IMG/VR virus record: IMGVR_UViG_3300025133_000052
Location: 29,285 to 93,284 of that record
Source of the DNA: a virus
Strand: one strand, 5' to 3'
Length of the DNA: 64,000 bases
The notes beneath the pieces are model-generated. The model was not told the origin of the DNA. It searched no databases and saw nothing but the letters and a program-made list of their open reading frames with translations. The position numbers and the translations under genes were made by a program. Of this stretch, positions 46,251-54,793 are shown one piece after another (positions within the stretch are counted from its first letter, which is position 1; each line of letters starts with the position of its first letter).

Positions 46251-46379
46251 TTACCTACCTTGACCTCTATATCGTTTTTTATAGTTCTTTGAATGTTTAT
46301 TACGTGATGTTTTTGTTTTTGCGTGAATACCTTTTCTTTTTTTTCTAAGCTTGACCTCCTTAGTTAATATACGCTTCAT
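46251..46379 (-). CDS. Very basic 42-residue protein
   Basis: 42 residues, nearly half Lys/Arg (MKRILTKEVKLRKKRKG, then HAKTKTSRNKHSKNYKK). It directly abuts the next gene. Similar tiny basic proteins with a GIHAKTKTS-like core occur in other large phages in my memory. Nucleic-acid binding or packaging with DNA is likely but unproven. Confidence 0.65.
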   Translation of the reverse strand: MKRILTKEVKLRKKRKGIHAKTKTSRNKHSKNYKKRYRGQGR

Positions 46380-46490
46380 TTAACACCTCTTCATATTTTA
46401 ATTCCATGAACAATAAATTTACAATTATAAATAGTGTAAAATAAAAGAAAAGTTAGTTTGAGCTCATTAAGATAGTTGAGTAACTATATA

Positions 46491-48263
46491 CTATTTCTTA
46501 GGTAATGTTTTCTCTACAGCGTCTTCGTGATCCTCTAGTTCACCCTCTCCACCGACAGCGTCCATGTCAATTAATTCATCGTCATCTGTACCCATGGTTG
46601 AGGGCTTAACTGCGTACGCTGGTGATACTGAACCGGCTCCTTGATATAAGCCATGATTTTTTGCAAATTCAATGTCTACGCCCTGGTTATTGATATCAAT
46701 GTCACTGTACAGGTCTTTAAATTTTGTAGGTAATGAACCCTCTTCAACGTCGTTGAGTGTCGGTCTCGAGGCCTTAGCTTCTATAGTTTTAATCTTAATG
46801 GTGTTTGATACTCTCCCTGCGGCAATCTCCTTAGCTATAGCTCTGTACACACCATCCTCTCCTGTACCTTCCTTTAACTTAACATCAATCTCACTCCCGT
46901 CAGTTAATGTTACCTTAAAGCGTTCATTACTTACATCCCAAGTAGCTTCGTTAACTGATTCTTTAAGCTTTTTTAATTGACCACGTAAAAGATTCATATC
47001 CATTCTTTTATATTTGCGGTAAAATGGTGAACTATCTGTTTGAGGTTTACCATCAACAGTAAGTAAAAATCCAGGTTTCCCTCCTCCAATTTCTATAGTA
47101 TTATTTCCCTTTTTAAAAAGTGTATCTGATACTTTAGTAAATCCAAAATGTTTTAGTTTATTTGCAGTTGGGTTACCTTCATTAACTGATTCTAACATTT
47201 GGTCATTATCGAATTTTACAGTTGGTGATGGAGAGAACATATGAGTGTCTACTTTAGATTGTATTCCGTATACCTTCTTTAATAACGCTACTACCTTTTT
47301 TCCAGCACTTGCACTCTTCAAATGTAGGTATGTTACTTTATCATTAGGCTGTTTGATAATACCTTTAACGTACTGCTTTAATTCATCTTTTAATGATTCA
47401 GCTGAATCTCCCGCGATCTGTCCTCCGAGTGATGATTCATTCATTTCCATCCCCATACTAATCCACACTCTAATAATATCAGCGTAGTCTTTTGAAGTAA
47501 GACCGTTTCTCTCTCCCCAAGTAGTTTCGCTATTAAGATCATGCATTTGTTTTGCTACCTTATTAATATTACCTTCTTTAAAGCGAATAGTTGCTCTTTG
47601 TTTACCGGCATCCAGTAACCTAAATGTCTCTCCTTTAATGTCATGTGGATCTGTAGACCAACCAGCTGAATTGTTAACTCTAATATCAAAATGGGCTTGT
47701 CCGCTGCTCATGTAAACCGTCCAATCCTTTCCCTTTTGATATGTTTTACCTTTTTTGTATTTAATAGCTTCAGTAATTGATTCTAATTTATATTTCTTTT
47801 TGTTCATTGCAATGTCTATCGCGTTCAACTCCTCTCCATTATCAAGTAACACCTTATCACCTTTAATAGCTACCACCTTAGCTGTCTCCTTACCCTCTTT
47901 ACCGAAAGCGAATTGCTTTATGTAAGTGATCTTCGTACCTCTTTTAATTTTACCCTCACTGATCGATTCACTTATTGTGTGTCTCATCCCCCCGCCAGTC
48001 TTAACACCAGGGGCAGTACGTTTAAGTTTAGTACTAAGAGATTTATTAACGTGTTTAAGTAATGCATCCACTCCAGTATCGTTCATGTAGCTGGACATAT
48101 GAAGCTCATACCCTTTACCTTTCTTTTTGACCTTTTTAAGCGCCTTGGAATTAATACCTAGCCCGTCCTGTAATGACAGTTCAATCTGATATTTAACGTC
48201 TGTAGCATTTACCGCTTCAAGCACTACAGCTCTAATTGCCTTTTTTATTTCTGATATCTTCAT
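46491..48263 (-). CDS. Capsid-targeted polyprotein (seven predicted cut sites)
   Basis: 590 residues. It starts with a targeting helix (MKISEIKKAIRAVVLE/A, cut after 16). Six more sites of the T4 gp21 type follow: ISE/G (103), ITE/A (165), MNE/S (276), VNE/G (362), VNE/A (439) and VEE/G (508). The pieces would be about 60-110 residues, each a small alpha/beta or SH3-like unit (for example 104-165, KRGTKITYIKQFAFGKEG). The last piece is acidic. Junctions keep the pattern (E/K)S(V/I)xE, while the pieces differ. No enzyme motif is seen. It is the leftmost large gene of the packaged-protein island. That the sites are used is inferred from the T4 rule. Confidence 0.82.
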   Translation of the reverse strand: MKISEIKKAIRAVVLEAVNATDVKYQIELSLQDGLGINSKALKKVKKKGKGYELHMSSYMNDTGVDALLKHVNKSLSTKLKRTAPGVKTGGGMRHTISESISEGKIKRGTKITYIKQFAFGKEGKETAKVVAIKGDKVLLDNGEELNAIDIAMNKKKYKLESITEAIKYKKGKTYQKGKDWTVYMSSGQAHFDIRVNNSAGWSTDPHDIKGETFRLLDAGKQRATIRFKEGNINKVAKQMHDLNSETTWGERNGLTSKDYADIIRVWISMGMEMNESSLGGQIAGDSAESLKDELKQYVKGIIKQPNDKVTYLHLKSASAGKKVVALLKKVYGIQSKVDTHMFSPSPTVKFDNDQMLESVNEGNPTANKLKHFGFTKVSDTLFKKGNNTIEIGGGKPGFLLTVDGKPQTDSSPFYRKYKRMDMNLLRGQLKKLKESVNEATWDVSNERFKVTLTDGSEIDVKLKEGTGEDGVYRAIAKEIAAGRVSNTIKIKTIEAKASRPTLNDVEEGSLPTKFKDLYSDIDINNQGVDIEFAKNHGLYQGAGSVSPAYAVKPSTMGTDDDELIDMDAVGGEGELEDHEDAVEKTLPKK

Positions 48264-48280
48264 ATTCGTTTCTTAATTAT

Positions 48281-48607
48281 TTATTTTACTACCATATTTC
48301 GAAATAGCTTAGCTAACTCTAACTGGCTTTTAGGCTGTACCATGACCTGGGTAAAGTCTATCTTCCTGTACTTATCTACTATACCTTTAACTGTTCTTTT
48401 CGGTAACTTATATTTGTTAGCAAACCCTGTTAAGAATAGCTTTAAAATATCTAACCCTATATCGTGTCTATCACTCTTACTCAGCTCCTTACTCCACCTT
48501 ACTACCGGTATTCCTTTATGTTTACTTGTGTTTAAGTCTTGAACCTTTTCAATAGCCCTTCTTAAATTAAATAAAATCCAACCTAATTCTTGATTCTTTG
48601 CTGGCAT
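48281..48607 (-). CDS. Hypothetical protein in the packaged-protein island
   Basis: 108 residues, helical and basic, with LGWILFNLRRAIEKVQDL near 8-25. It lacks a targeting peptide or cut site, unlike its neighbours, so it may be a non-packaged helper. No family recognised. Confidence 0.7.
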   Translation of the reverse strand: MPAKNQELGWILFNLRRAIEKVQDLNTSKHKGIPVVRWSKELSKSDRHDIGLDILKLFLTGFANKYKLPKRTVKGIVDKYRKIDFTQVMVQPKSQLELAKLFRNMVVK

Positions 48608-48611
48608 ATTA

Positions 48612-48914
48612 TTACTTTTTCTTTATCGTAGTCCAAGCCTTTTGAAACATTGCTCCCATACCATCGTCTAACTTATCCATTGTTTTTAAAATGGCTCGCA
48701 TTGACTTTACTTGTCCTGGACTTGGTGTTATGCTGTGTAATATTTTACCTTGGGGCTTATCTTTATATGATGCTAGTTTACTTTCTAATTTATCTATATT
48801 ACGAATAGCTCCAGTTAATGACTTCTTAGCTAACACTAATGCTTTAGCAGTATCGATAAGATCTTTACCCGTCCATTGATCTCCTGCTTCGTTAATTAAT
48901 TTTCTTAATTTCAT
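48612..48914 (-). CDS. Packaged protein with capsid-targeting peptide
   Basis: 100 residues. MKLRKLINE/AGDQ is a textbook-like targeting peptide with a cut after residue 9. The mature part is a basic, helical protein (LVLAKKSLTGAIRNIDKLESKL), perhaps DNA-binding. Its start overlaps the end of the ADP-ribosyltransferase gene by one base, so the two are made together. Confidence 0.8.
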   Translation of the reverse strand: MKLRKLINEAGDQWTGKDLIDTAKALVLAKKSLTGAIRNIDKLESKLASYKDKPQGKILHSITPSPGQVKSMRAILKTMDKLDDGMGAMFQKAWTTIKKK

Positions 48915-49537
48915 TACTTTACTTTTGTATATATTTCACTACCACGTACTTTAATAATCTCTAATCTAGTGTTTCTCGGAAAGATAAACTCAGCTTCACC
49001 ATCCCTGTACATATAAGGTAATGGAGCTTGTGTTGCTTTATTAAGAGCTCCGGTTAATATGAGTATACCACCCTTACCCTTGTTTGCAAAACTATCTGCT
49101 GTCGATCGATCCTTGGTTACTGACATAAAGGCTTTTTCAATAATTTTTTTAGATTGCAACGAGGTTATATACTGAAATAGATCCTTTCCTATACCCCTAA
49201 ATAACTTTGAACCTTTAAATTTTGGAGCTATCTCTATATATTGATCGATTAGGGATGCATTCGATGGTAGCTTACCGGTCCGTAAAGATTTATTCATCCT
49301 ACCATATCCAGTTGCTGTATATTTACGTACAGCTTTATTTATTTCTCGTGCCTTTTTTATTCCAAACTTTTTAACTATCGGTAGTAGTCTGCTGAGTTCA
49401 CGCTTATAACCAGTCTCTTTTCTCAATTCATCACTCGGTTCTTTTGGATTAAAAATTATCTTCTCTGTTTGATAAACTAGTTCATCTTCACCTGTTAAAT
49501 CATCAAGACCTTCTGGGATCAAATCTCTTAGTTTCAC
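48914..49537 (-). CDS. Packaged ADP-ribosyltransferase (Alt-like, minimal)
   Basis: 207 residues from a GTG start that overlaps the previous stop (TAGTG). MKLRDLIPE/G is a targeting peptide. The R-S-E class ADP-ribosyltransferase motifs are all present: R114 in LFRGIG, the STS-like FMSVT (S139, T141) followed by STADSFAN, and the ExE catalytic pair E181-A-E183 in DGEAEFIFP, then LEIIKV. In T4 the 682-residue Alt is packed in the head, enters with DNA and modifies host RNA polymerase. This copy has only the catalytic domain. Target and activity are inferred; the fold call is strong. Confidence 0.88.
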   Translation of the reverse strand: MKLRDLIPEGLDDLTGEDELVYQTEKIIFNPKEPSDELRKETGYKRELSRLLPIVKKFGIKKAREINKAVRKYTATGYGRMNKSLRTGKLPSNASLIDQYIEIAPKFKGSKLFRGIGKDLFQYITSLQSKKIIEKAFMSVTKDRSTADSFANKGKGGILILTGALNKATQAPLPYMYRDGEAEFIFPRNTRLEIIKVRGSEIYTKVK

Positions 49538-49773
49538 TATTTTTTATTCATCTTAGCAAGCTTAGCAAGTATTTCTTTCATTTGCCTACCACCAGCATAT
49601 CCTAGATTAATTTGACCAGATCTACCACCTATTTCTAAATGAATGTGTCCGTTACCATCTTTAACTATAAAAAGATTACCTACGTTGTCTTTAGTAGCCT
49701 CTTCATTAATAGTCTCTTTCTTATTGTAAAGGTTACGAAACCTCCAATCATATATACTAAATTTCTTACTCAT
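49537..49773 (-). CDS. Small packaged protein
   Basis: 78 residues. MSKKFSIYDWRFRNLYNKKE leads to INE/EA, a targeting-like start related to MTKKFNIKEWQ of the genes near 54.5-55.1 kb. The mature part is a small beta-rich domain (GNLFIVKDGNGHIHLEIGG). It is translationally coupled to the ADP-ribosyltransferase gene and may be its partner. Confidence 0.72.
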   Translation of the reverse strand: MSKKFSIYDWRFRNLYNKKETINEEATKDNVGNLFIVKDGNGHIHLEIGGRSGQINLGYAGGRQMKEILAKLAKMNKK

Positions 49774-49786
49774 TGTTTTCCTTTTT

Positions 49787-52786
49787 TTATCTACCTACTT
49801 GGATAGATGACCTTAAACTTTGTAACACTTTTATAGCCTTAACTAATTCTTTTTTAACGTTAGAGCCACTAGCTCTCCGTCCTATTGCTCCTAACATGCT
49901 AATCATATCACCAACAGATGATGCATCTTTATCCACTTTCATCTTTGGAGAAGCCTCGTCAACAGGTTTAGCATCGTGAAATGCTTGATCTAATTGTGAG
50001 TCATCTTCGTTGATATCATGGGCATCCTTGAATGATATGATAGAAGGTTTAATATCTTTAGCCGTATCAATACGAATGTCTTCGTTAACAATAATGTTAG
50101 CTAATTCTTCTCTAATGATCTTAGCAATTTCTTCTTTAAGGTTATTCGTTGATTCACTTAAATCAATTGATTCCTTAAGTTTATATTTCTTTGGATCGTC
50201 TTTAATAGCTTTAGTAAAGTTAGCAATCATTTTAGGGATGTTATCATCAAAACCTATCATCTCTCCGTTAAGAGTTATCTTAGTTCCCATACCCCTAACT
50301 TTCTTAGCACCTATTTTTACTTCTGATTGTTTAAGATTATATCCATTAGCCTTTAATGCTGTTTGGACCGCATGCTTAAATTGAGAAGCAGCTTCATTAA
50401 TTGATTCATCAACCCCGTACTGTACCCAGAATGTGGCTTGACCTTTAACTGAATCTAATTTAGAGACAGGTAGCTTTAAGGATTTGATAGCCTTTTGCAT
50501 TAGTTTATGTTTCTTTGCTTGTTCAGGTGAACCTTTTTCAGACCCACTCGGTAAAGCAATAGTAGCTATTGTACCAATTGATTTAGGATACTTCCTAACA
50601 TCTAGAGGAGCTTTAGTTCCAAACATCTTTTGAAACTTCTTAATACCGGTCAGAACCTTTTTAGCATCTAATTGTTCTTCATTCATATTGTTTATTTTCT
50701 CTTTAATAATAGTACCCTCACTAAAAATGTAAATGTGTTCCTCTTTAGTTTCAGGATCAATTTTAATAACCTTACCGTTACTGTGAAGTTGTTCCATTTC
50801 ATCTTTAGAGAACGTTACTGTATCTTCTGTAACATTCATTAAACTATCTAATTCTTCGTTAATGATTTGGACAAGGAGAGCTCTCGAAAGTGTATTGCTG
50901 CGCGGCGATGATTCATTAACTGATTCATTACCAGTTGCTTTGGCATATGCTTCGACTTCCTTTGGCCAGCTGGTGCCTTCGTTAACTTCATTCTTTTTTG
51001 AACTAGCGTAAGCTCTTTGTAAAGCCTTCTTTCTAAGATCGTTATCAGTTATTCCTCTATCATCTAAATTAAAAGATGTCTCGCCATTGACGTATACTAT
51101 CTGCCCATGGGCCTTCTTCTTAATTGTAATATCAGCATCTTTCTTACGCAATAACTTATGCAAGTACTTTATTGTTTGAGAAGAACTTTCTGCTTCATTA
51201 ACTGATTCATTACCAGTTGCTTTGGCATATGCTTTGGCGTATTGTTTTGGAAAATCACCATTAATTGATTTTTTATATTCAGGTAAGTCTTTAATTGGAA
51301 CAGGAATCCACATAGCTTTATTATTGCTATTATCGTGCATGTTCATTAATGCATTACTACCTTTTATCTTTGCAACATATCCCGATCGTCCTGCCAAACT
51401 CTTGTTCTTGTGATTGGAAGGCCAGCGTATCTCAGTTCCAGGTTTAATTTTATTCTTAGCTTCATTAACTGATTCTTTAGTTAATTTGCCTTCCTTAATT
51501 TGAACTTTATTCTGCGTACGCAACTTTTTATCAAGGTCGTTAGAAGATATTATGTTTGGATTTTTATTAGGAAAATTGGGGTTTTTTATGTCAGTCCGAA
51601 TCCACTTTCCCCCAGCTACATTTTTAGCCCATGTTTGACCTGAGAAGTGTATTAGTGCTGCAAAGTCTGCTTTGTTTGCCATTCCACTTGTTGGTTTTTG
51701 TATTGGGTATTTTTTAAGATCTTTCCATATAGTTTGTGCGCGCGTCATAATAGTAGCTTCACTAACTGATTCTAATACTGGGTATTTCTTTTTAACTGAT
51801 TGTTGAAACTTCTTCCAGTTACTACCACTTATAAGATCAGAAGCATGTTGCATGAAGCTATCTAATGATGTCCATTTTTGATCTGCAAGTTCATGTTGTT
51901 TTGAAGTATAAGGTGCCATCATATCTAATAGATCAATTACAACATCGTGGGACATTTTCTTGATGGGCTTAGTTTTTAATATGCCTGCTTTCTTAGCTTG
52001 GTGCCAATCCATCTTCTTAGGAATACTATATTTCCAAATATCATTATCTTGATCGTGCTTGCTTCTCGCTGAATCACTAGCATTGAAGTTATTCTTTAAT
52101 TTACTAACATCTAAGTTAGGATCTGCTTTCTTTAATATGCTTTTAAGCTTACTAGTGTTATCAACCTTTCCATATTGTGTAACGTAAATATGATTGGCTG
52201 ATGAGTTAACTGGTGTCTTACCGTACCCTGCAGTCGTTTTAGCATATGCATCTATACCTTTAAGTTTGCTAACTACTTTACCAATTGCCTTTTCATACTC
52301 AATTTCTTTGCCTAGACCTAAGTTGTAATTTTCATTAACTGATTCATTTTTCTTTTTGCATTTTTGACATTTCTTATCTTTATGATTTGTCATTTGCATA
52401 CACTTACCACAATAATCTAATTTAAGACCTGCTTCGGTAATTGATTTATTCTTACGCATTGTTTTAACTAATTTCTCGATTTGTTTGTGTAAGGAATTAA
52501 CTAGTGTAGTTTGGCCTTTTCTTACAGCTACTGCTCTTTGCTTTAAAAGAGCTTTATATAGTTTCTCATCCTTTGAACCTTCAGTTATCTCTTCGGTAGT
52601 TAATTCAGTTTCCTTGAACTCTACATCCTTGCCCCTGAGCCTTACCATGTAACCGTAAGAACCGTCGCTATATCTCATCCCATCGGACGAGATAACTCCC
52701 TTCTTACCGTTGTACTTTTTAGCAGTGTGATCAGATATATCCTTAACCTTTACTTTGTCGAATTTTTTGAATTTAGCACTTGCCAT
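49787..52786 (-). CDS. Large packaged polyprotein with about ten predicted cut sites
   Basis: 999 residues from ATG 52786 (MASAKFKKFDKVKVK); a GTG at 52858 would overlap the upstream gene. Sites of the form xxE/(A,G,S,N,D) recur: EITE/G, SITE/A, SVNE/N, SVSE/A, SVNE/A (twice), EVNE/G, SVNE/S, SINE/A and IVNE/D. Pieces include an SH3/KOW-like barrel (first 60 residues), a 33-residue CxxC...CxxC zinc-finger peptide (YCGKCMQM, then KCQKCKKKN), a 200-residue helical unit, and several basic alpha/beta units. The segment AYAKATGNESVNE occurs twice, from a 41-nt DNA repeat. No enzyme motif is seen. This would release many small injected proteins from one chain; processing is inferred. Confidence 0.82.
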   Translation of the reverse strand: MASAKFKKFDKVKVKDISDHTAKKYNGKKGVISSDGMRYSDGSYGYMVRLRGKDVEFKETELTTEEITEGSKDEKLYKALLKQRAVAVRKGQTTLVNSLHKQIEKLVKTMRKNKSITEAGLKLDYCGKCMQMTNHKDKKCQKCKKKNESVNENYNLGLGKEIEYEKAIGKVVSKLKGIDAYAKTTAGYGKTPVNSSANHIYVTQYGKVDNTSKLKSILKKADPNLDVSKLKNNFNASDSARSKHDQDNDIWKYSIPKKMDWHQAKKAGILKTKPIKKMSHDVVIDLLDMMAPYTSKQHELADQKWTSLDSFMQHASDLISGSNWKKFQQSVKKKYPVLESVSEATIMTRAQTIWKDLKKYPIQKPTSGMANKADFAALIHFSGQTWAKNVAGGKWIRTDIKNPNFPNKNPNIISSNDLDKKLRTQNKVQIKEGKLTKESVNEAKNKIKPGTEIRWPSNHKNKSLAGRSGYVAKIKGSNALMNMHDNSNNKAMWIPVPIKDLPEYKKSINGDFPKQYAKAYAKATGNESVNEAESSSQTIKYLHKLLRKKDADITIKKKAHGQIVYVNGETSFNLDDRGITDNDLRKKALQRAYASSKKNEVNEGTSWPKEVEAYAKATGNESVNESSPRSNTLSRALLVQIINEELDSLMNVTEDTVTFSKDEMEQLHSNGKVIKIDPETKEEHIYIFSEGTIIKEKINNMNEEQLDAKKVLTGIKKFQKMFGTKAPLDVRKYPKSIGTIATIALPSGSEKGSPEQAKKHKLMQKAIKSLKLPVSKLDSVKGQATFWVQYGVDESINEAASQFKHAVQTALKANGYNLKQSEVKIGAKKVRGMGTKITLNGEMIGFDDNIPKMIANFTKAIKDDPKKYKLKESIDLSESTNNLKEEIAKIIREELANIIVNEDIRIDTAKDIKPSIISFKDAHDINEDDSQLDQAFHDAKPVDEASPKMKVDKDASSVGDMISMLGAIGRRASGSNVKKELVKAIKVLQSLRSSIQVGR
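50912..50952. repeat. 41-nt direct repeat, copy 1
   Basis: Identical to 51193-51233. It encodes AYAKATGNESVNE at a polyprotein junction and marks an internal duplication of a module end. Confidence 0.9.
51193..51233. repeat. 41-nt direct repeat, copy 2
   Basis: Second copy of 50912-50952, 281 nt away, at the next junction of the same polyprotein. The piece between the copies is one predicted cleavage product plus a short one. Confidence 0.9.
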
Positions 52787-52808
52787 ATTAATTATCTTTT
52801 TTATATAT

Positions 52809-53135
52809 CTAAAATGACTTTCGAGCGAATGCGATAAAGAAGTCTGTAATGTCTTCACTATCCCAACCTTCCTCTTCCAGATCAGCTGCCATACCTTGAC
52901 TACCGTTAATAAAGGCTTTCATGTTCTTCATGTTCACCAGACCCTGTCCTCTACGGAGGAGCTTGTGATCGTAATTAACTTCAGTTATAGGATCGTCTGT
53001 CACTTCGAGGTCATCTGCTTGTTCCTTTTGAATTGGCTCTTTTTGTGTAGTAAGTGGATTCCACTTCATCTTCTGAAGCTTCTCTGAAGGAAGCTGGCCT
53101 AGGAAGTGTTCGTTAATTAATTTTTTTAGTTTCAT
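52809..53135 (-). CDS. Packaged protein with capsid-targeting peptide
   Basis: 108 residues. MKLKKLINE/H is the targeting peptide; the following FLGQLPSEKLQKMKWNPL is repeated, with changes, in the 88-residue gene at 54511-54777. A second site ITE/V lies near 52. The C-terminus is acidic, with EEEGWDSEDITDFF. Unknown mature function; the shared LPSxKLxKMKWNPL segment may be a second sorting or docking signal. Confidence 0.8.
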   Translation of the reverse strand: MKLKKLINEHFLGQLPSEKLQKMKWNPLTTQKEPIQKEQADDLEVTDDPITEVNYDHKLLRRGQGLVNMKNMKAFINGSQGMAADLEEEGWDSEDITDFFIAFARKSF

Positions 53136-53136
53136 A

Positions 53137-54312
53137 TTATTGTTTCTTTTGCCTTACTGTAGCTTTAAGTAATTTGTTTTCGAAGGGATTCGTGAATGAT
53201 TCTTCAATACTGTCAACATCAATTCTATATACATCGTCATCTCTACCAGAAGCTTCATCTGATACTGTTCCGTATACTGTTTGACCATCTACATTTTTAA
53301 ATTGTACTGTATCTCCTGGCTCTACTGTGACCTGTGAATCATCTTCATCGTATGAGTCAATAAAATAAGCTTCTTGATCATCATCATATGCGATATAATC
53401 CTCTGCGGAATCTCCTAGCCTAGTTGTAGATGCATAATCGTCTGGATTAATATCGAATTGATCGTCATCTCCGTACCAATCTTCATCGCTATCGGAATCG
53501 CTGTCAAGTTCTGACGCCACCCGTTGTATAGTGTCAATGACTTGCTCTTGTTCGTCCTGTGGCCACTCGCTCGTGTTGAACCATTTTTTAAAGTCATTTT
53601 CCAATTCTTGAGGGTCGATACCTTGATTGTTTATTAGGTCTTCGATATAGGGATCTACCTCCATACCGTGTGAGAATAAATCCCCTACGTGTTCGATGTG
53701 TTCGTAATGTTCTGGATCTCCGTTGTCACCATCATCTCCACTACTTACATCTCCGCTACTTGCAGTTGGTGGTACCCAATTCTTATCACCTGATTTAGTC
53801 CTTGCAAAAAGTTTTCCAAATTGCTTAGCATCATTCTCAGACCATCCACTGTTTTTCATATAATCGAATACATCATCAGCTGTATGAAGGTTCATCATTT
53901 CGTCAGCAAAGTCTTGAGCTGATGCATCGTCAGCATATACCGAATTGTTGTGTAGTAGCTCCAAATCTATTATAGCTTTTTGTGCACTGGTCGCGTACTC
54001 AAGATTATCTAGTTTAAAACCTTGAACATCTGTCTTGGATTCACCACCTGTTTCTTTTTCTGCTGAAGAAGTAAAATCTAAATCTTGACCTTTCTCCTTG
54101 TCAGTCGACCGGTCCTGTTGACCGCCTACATCCCCAGCTTTCATCTTCTCACCATCTACAGTAACTTCCGTATCAGGTGATACGTCATGCTTATCGGTAT
54201 AGGCATTGTAAGCTTCTTCGTCTTTAAACTCTAGTTCGTTAATTGTACCTGTGTTGCGAAAGCTCTCTACAATTGTGTGCCAGTTCTTTCTGATGTCATT
54301 AATGTTGTTCAT
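53137..54312 (-). CDS. Highly acidic packaged protein
   Basis: 391 residues. The start MNNINDIRKNWHTIVE/S, followed by INE/L at 26, is targeting-like. The body is very rich in Asp and Glu (for example SDSDSDEDWYGDDDQ near 275-289), with helical units such as SAQDFADEMMNLHTAD and an SH3-like C-terminal barrel (DTVQFKNVDGQTVYGTVS). Two roles fit: a prohead core/scaffold protein, or a DNA-mimic that blocks a host nuclease after injection. The last 20 residues are basic. It overlaps the holin-like gene by 4 nt (ATGA). Confidence 0.78.
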   Translation of the reverse strand: MNNINDIRKNWHTIVESFRNTGTINELEFKDEEAYNAYTDKHDVSPDTEVTVDGEKMKAGDVGGQQDRSTDKEKGQDLDFTSSAEKETGGESKTDVQGFKLDNLEYATSAQKAIIDLELLHNNSVYADDASAQDFADEMMNLHTADDVFDYMKNSGWSENDAKQFGKLFARTKSGDKNWVPPTASSGDVSSGDDGDNGDPEHYEHIEHVGDLFSHGMEVDPYIEDLINNQGIDPQELENDFKKWFNTSEWPQDEQEQVIDTIQRVASELDSDSDSDEDWYGDDDQFDINPDDYASTTRLGDSAEDYIAYDDDQEAYFIDSYDEDDSQVTVEPGDTVQFKNVDGQTVYGTVSDEASGRDDDVYRIDVDSIEESFTNPFENKLLKATVRQKKQ

Positions 54313-54488
54313 GTTGTTATGCTTTTTTTATTTTTGTCAATGTAAGACCACACAACACCAACGAGTGCCATAACTGATCCGTAAACCTCTTCAATGCCGT
54401 CACTGTCAATGTATCCTTTAGCTATCAACGCACCCCCAACAATTGTTAAAGCGTGTCTGATTAATCCAAATATTTGTTCTTGTTTCAT
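54309..54488 (-). CDS. Holin-like protein (Pam3-gp28 type)
   Basis: 59 residues from ATG 54488. The layout MKQEQIFGLIRHALTIVGG, AKGYIDSDGIEE, then ALVGVVWSYIDKNKK is that of the small two-helix proteins annotated as Pam3-gp28 family holins: helices near 8-25 and 37-52 with an acidic turn between. Such proteins would form membrane lesions for the endolysin. It sits inside the packaged-protein island, overlapping the acidic gene by 4 nt, far from the transglycosylase. Confidence 0.75.
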   Translation of the reverse strand: MKQEQIFGLIRHALTIVGGALIAKGYIDSDGIEEVYGSVMALVGVVWSYIDKNKKSITT

Positions 54489-54510
54489 ATAGTAATCTTT
54501 TTCTCTTCTT

Positions 54511-54777
54511 TTAACCTTTTAACTTAGCGTCAATGGCCAGTGCTATTTTTTCCCTGAATGTAAATACCTCATCATCAGTCATCCTACGCAGTGCTTTTCT
54601 AAAGTTTGATATTACTCTATCGGCTAGATCGCCACCCTTATCTTCAGTAACAGGATCTGATTCCTTCAATGGATTCCATTTCATCTTCATAAGCTTATCA
54701 CTTGGAAGTTCTCCTAATGCATGTTCTTTAAGTAGATGTTTCTGTTGCCATTCTTTAATGTTAAATTTTTTAGTCAT
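54511..54777 (-). CDS. Packaged protein with capsid-targeting peptide
   Basis: 88 residues. MTKKFNIKEWQQKHLLKE/H is a targeting peptide of the second type, sharing its first 11 residues with the gene at 54794-55072. HALGELPSDKLMKMKWNPL follows, as in the gene at 52809-53135, and a VTE/D site near 45. The mature C-part is a compact helical unit (RVISNFRKALRRMTDDEVF). It mixes the parts of its two relatives, which suggests module shuffling. Confidence 0.8.
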   Translation of the reverse strand: MTKKFNIKEWQQKHLLKEHALGELPSDKLMKMKWNPLKESDPVTEDKGGDLADRVISNFRKALRRMTDDEVFTFREKIALAIDAKLKG

Positions 54778-54793
54778 ATTGTATCTTTTTACT
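54745..54793. repeat. 49-nt direct repeat, copy 1
   Basis: Identical to 55040-55088. It covers the leader, the ATG and the first targeting codons (MTKKFNIKEWQ), so promoter-proximal leader and targeting peptide were duplicated as one unit. Confidence 0.92.
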
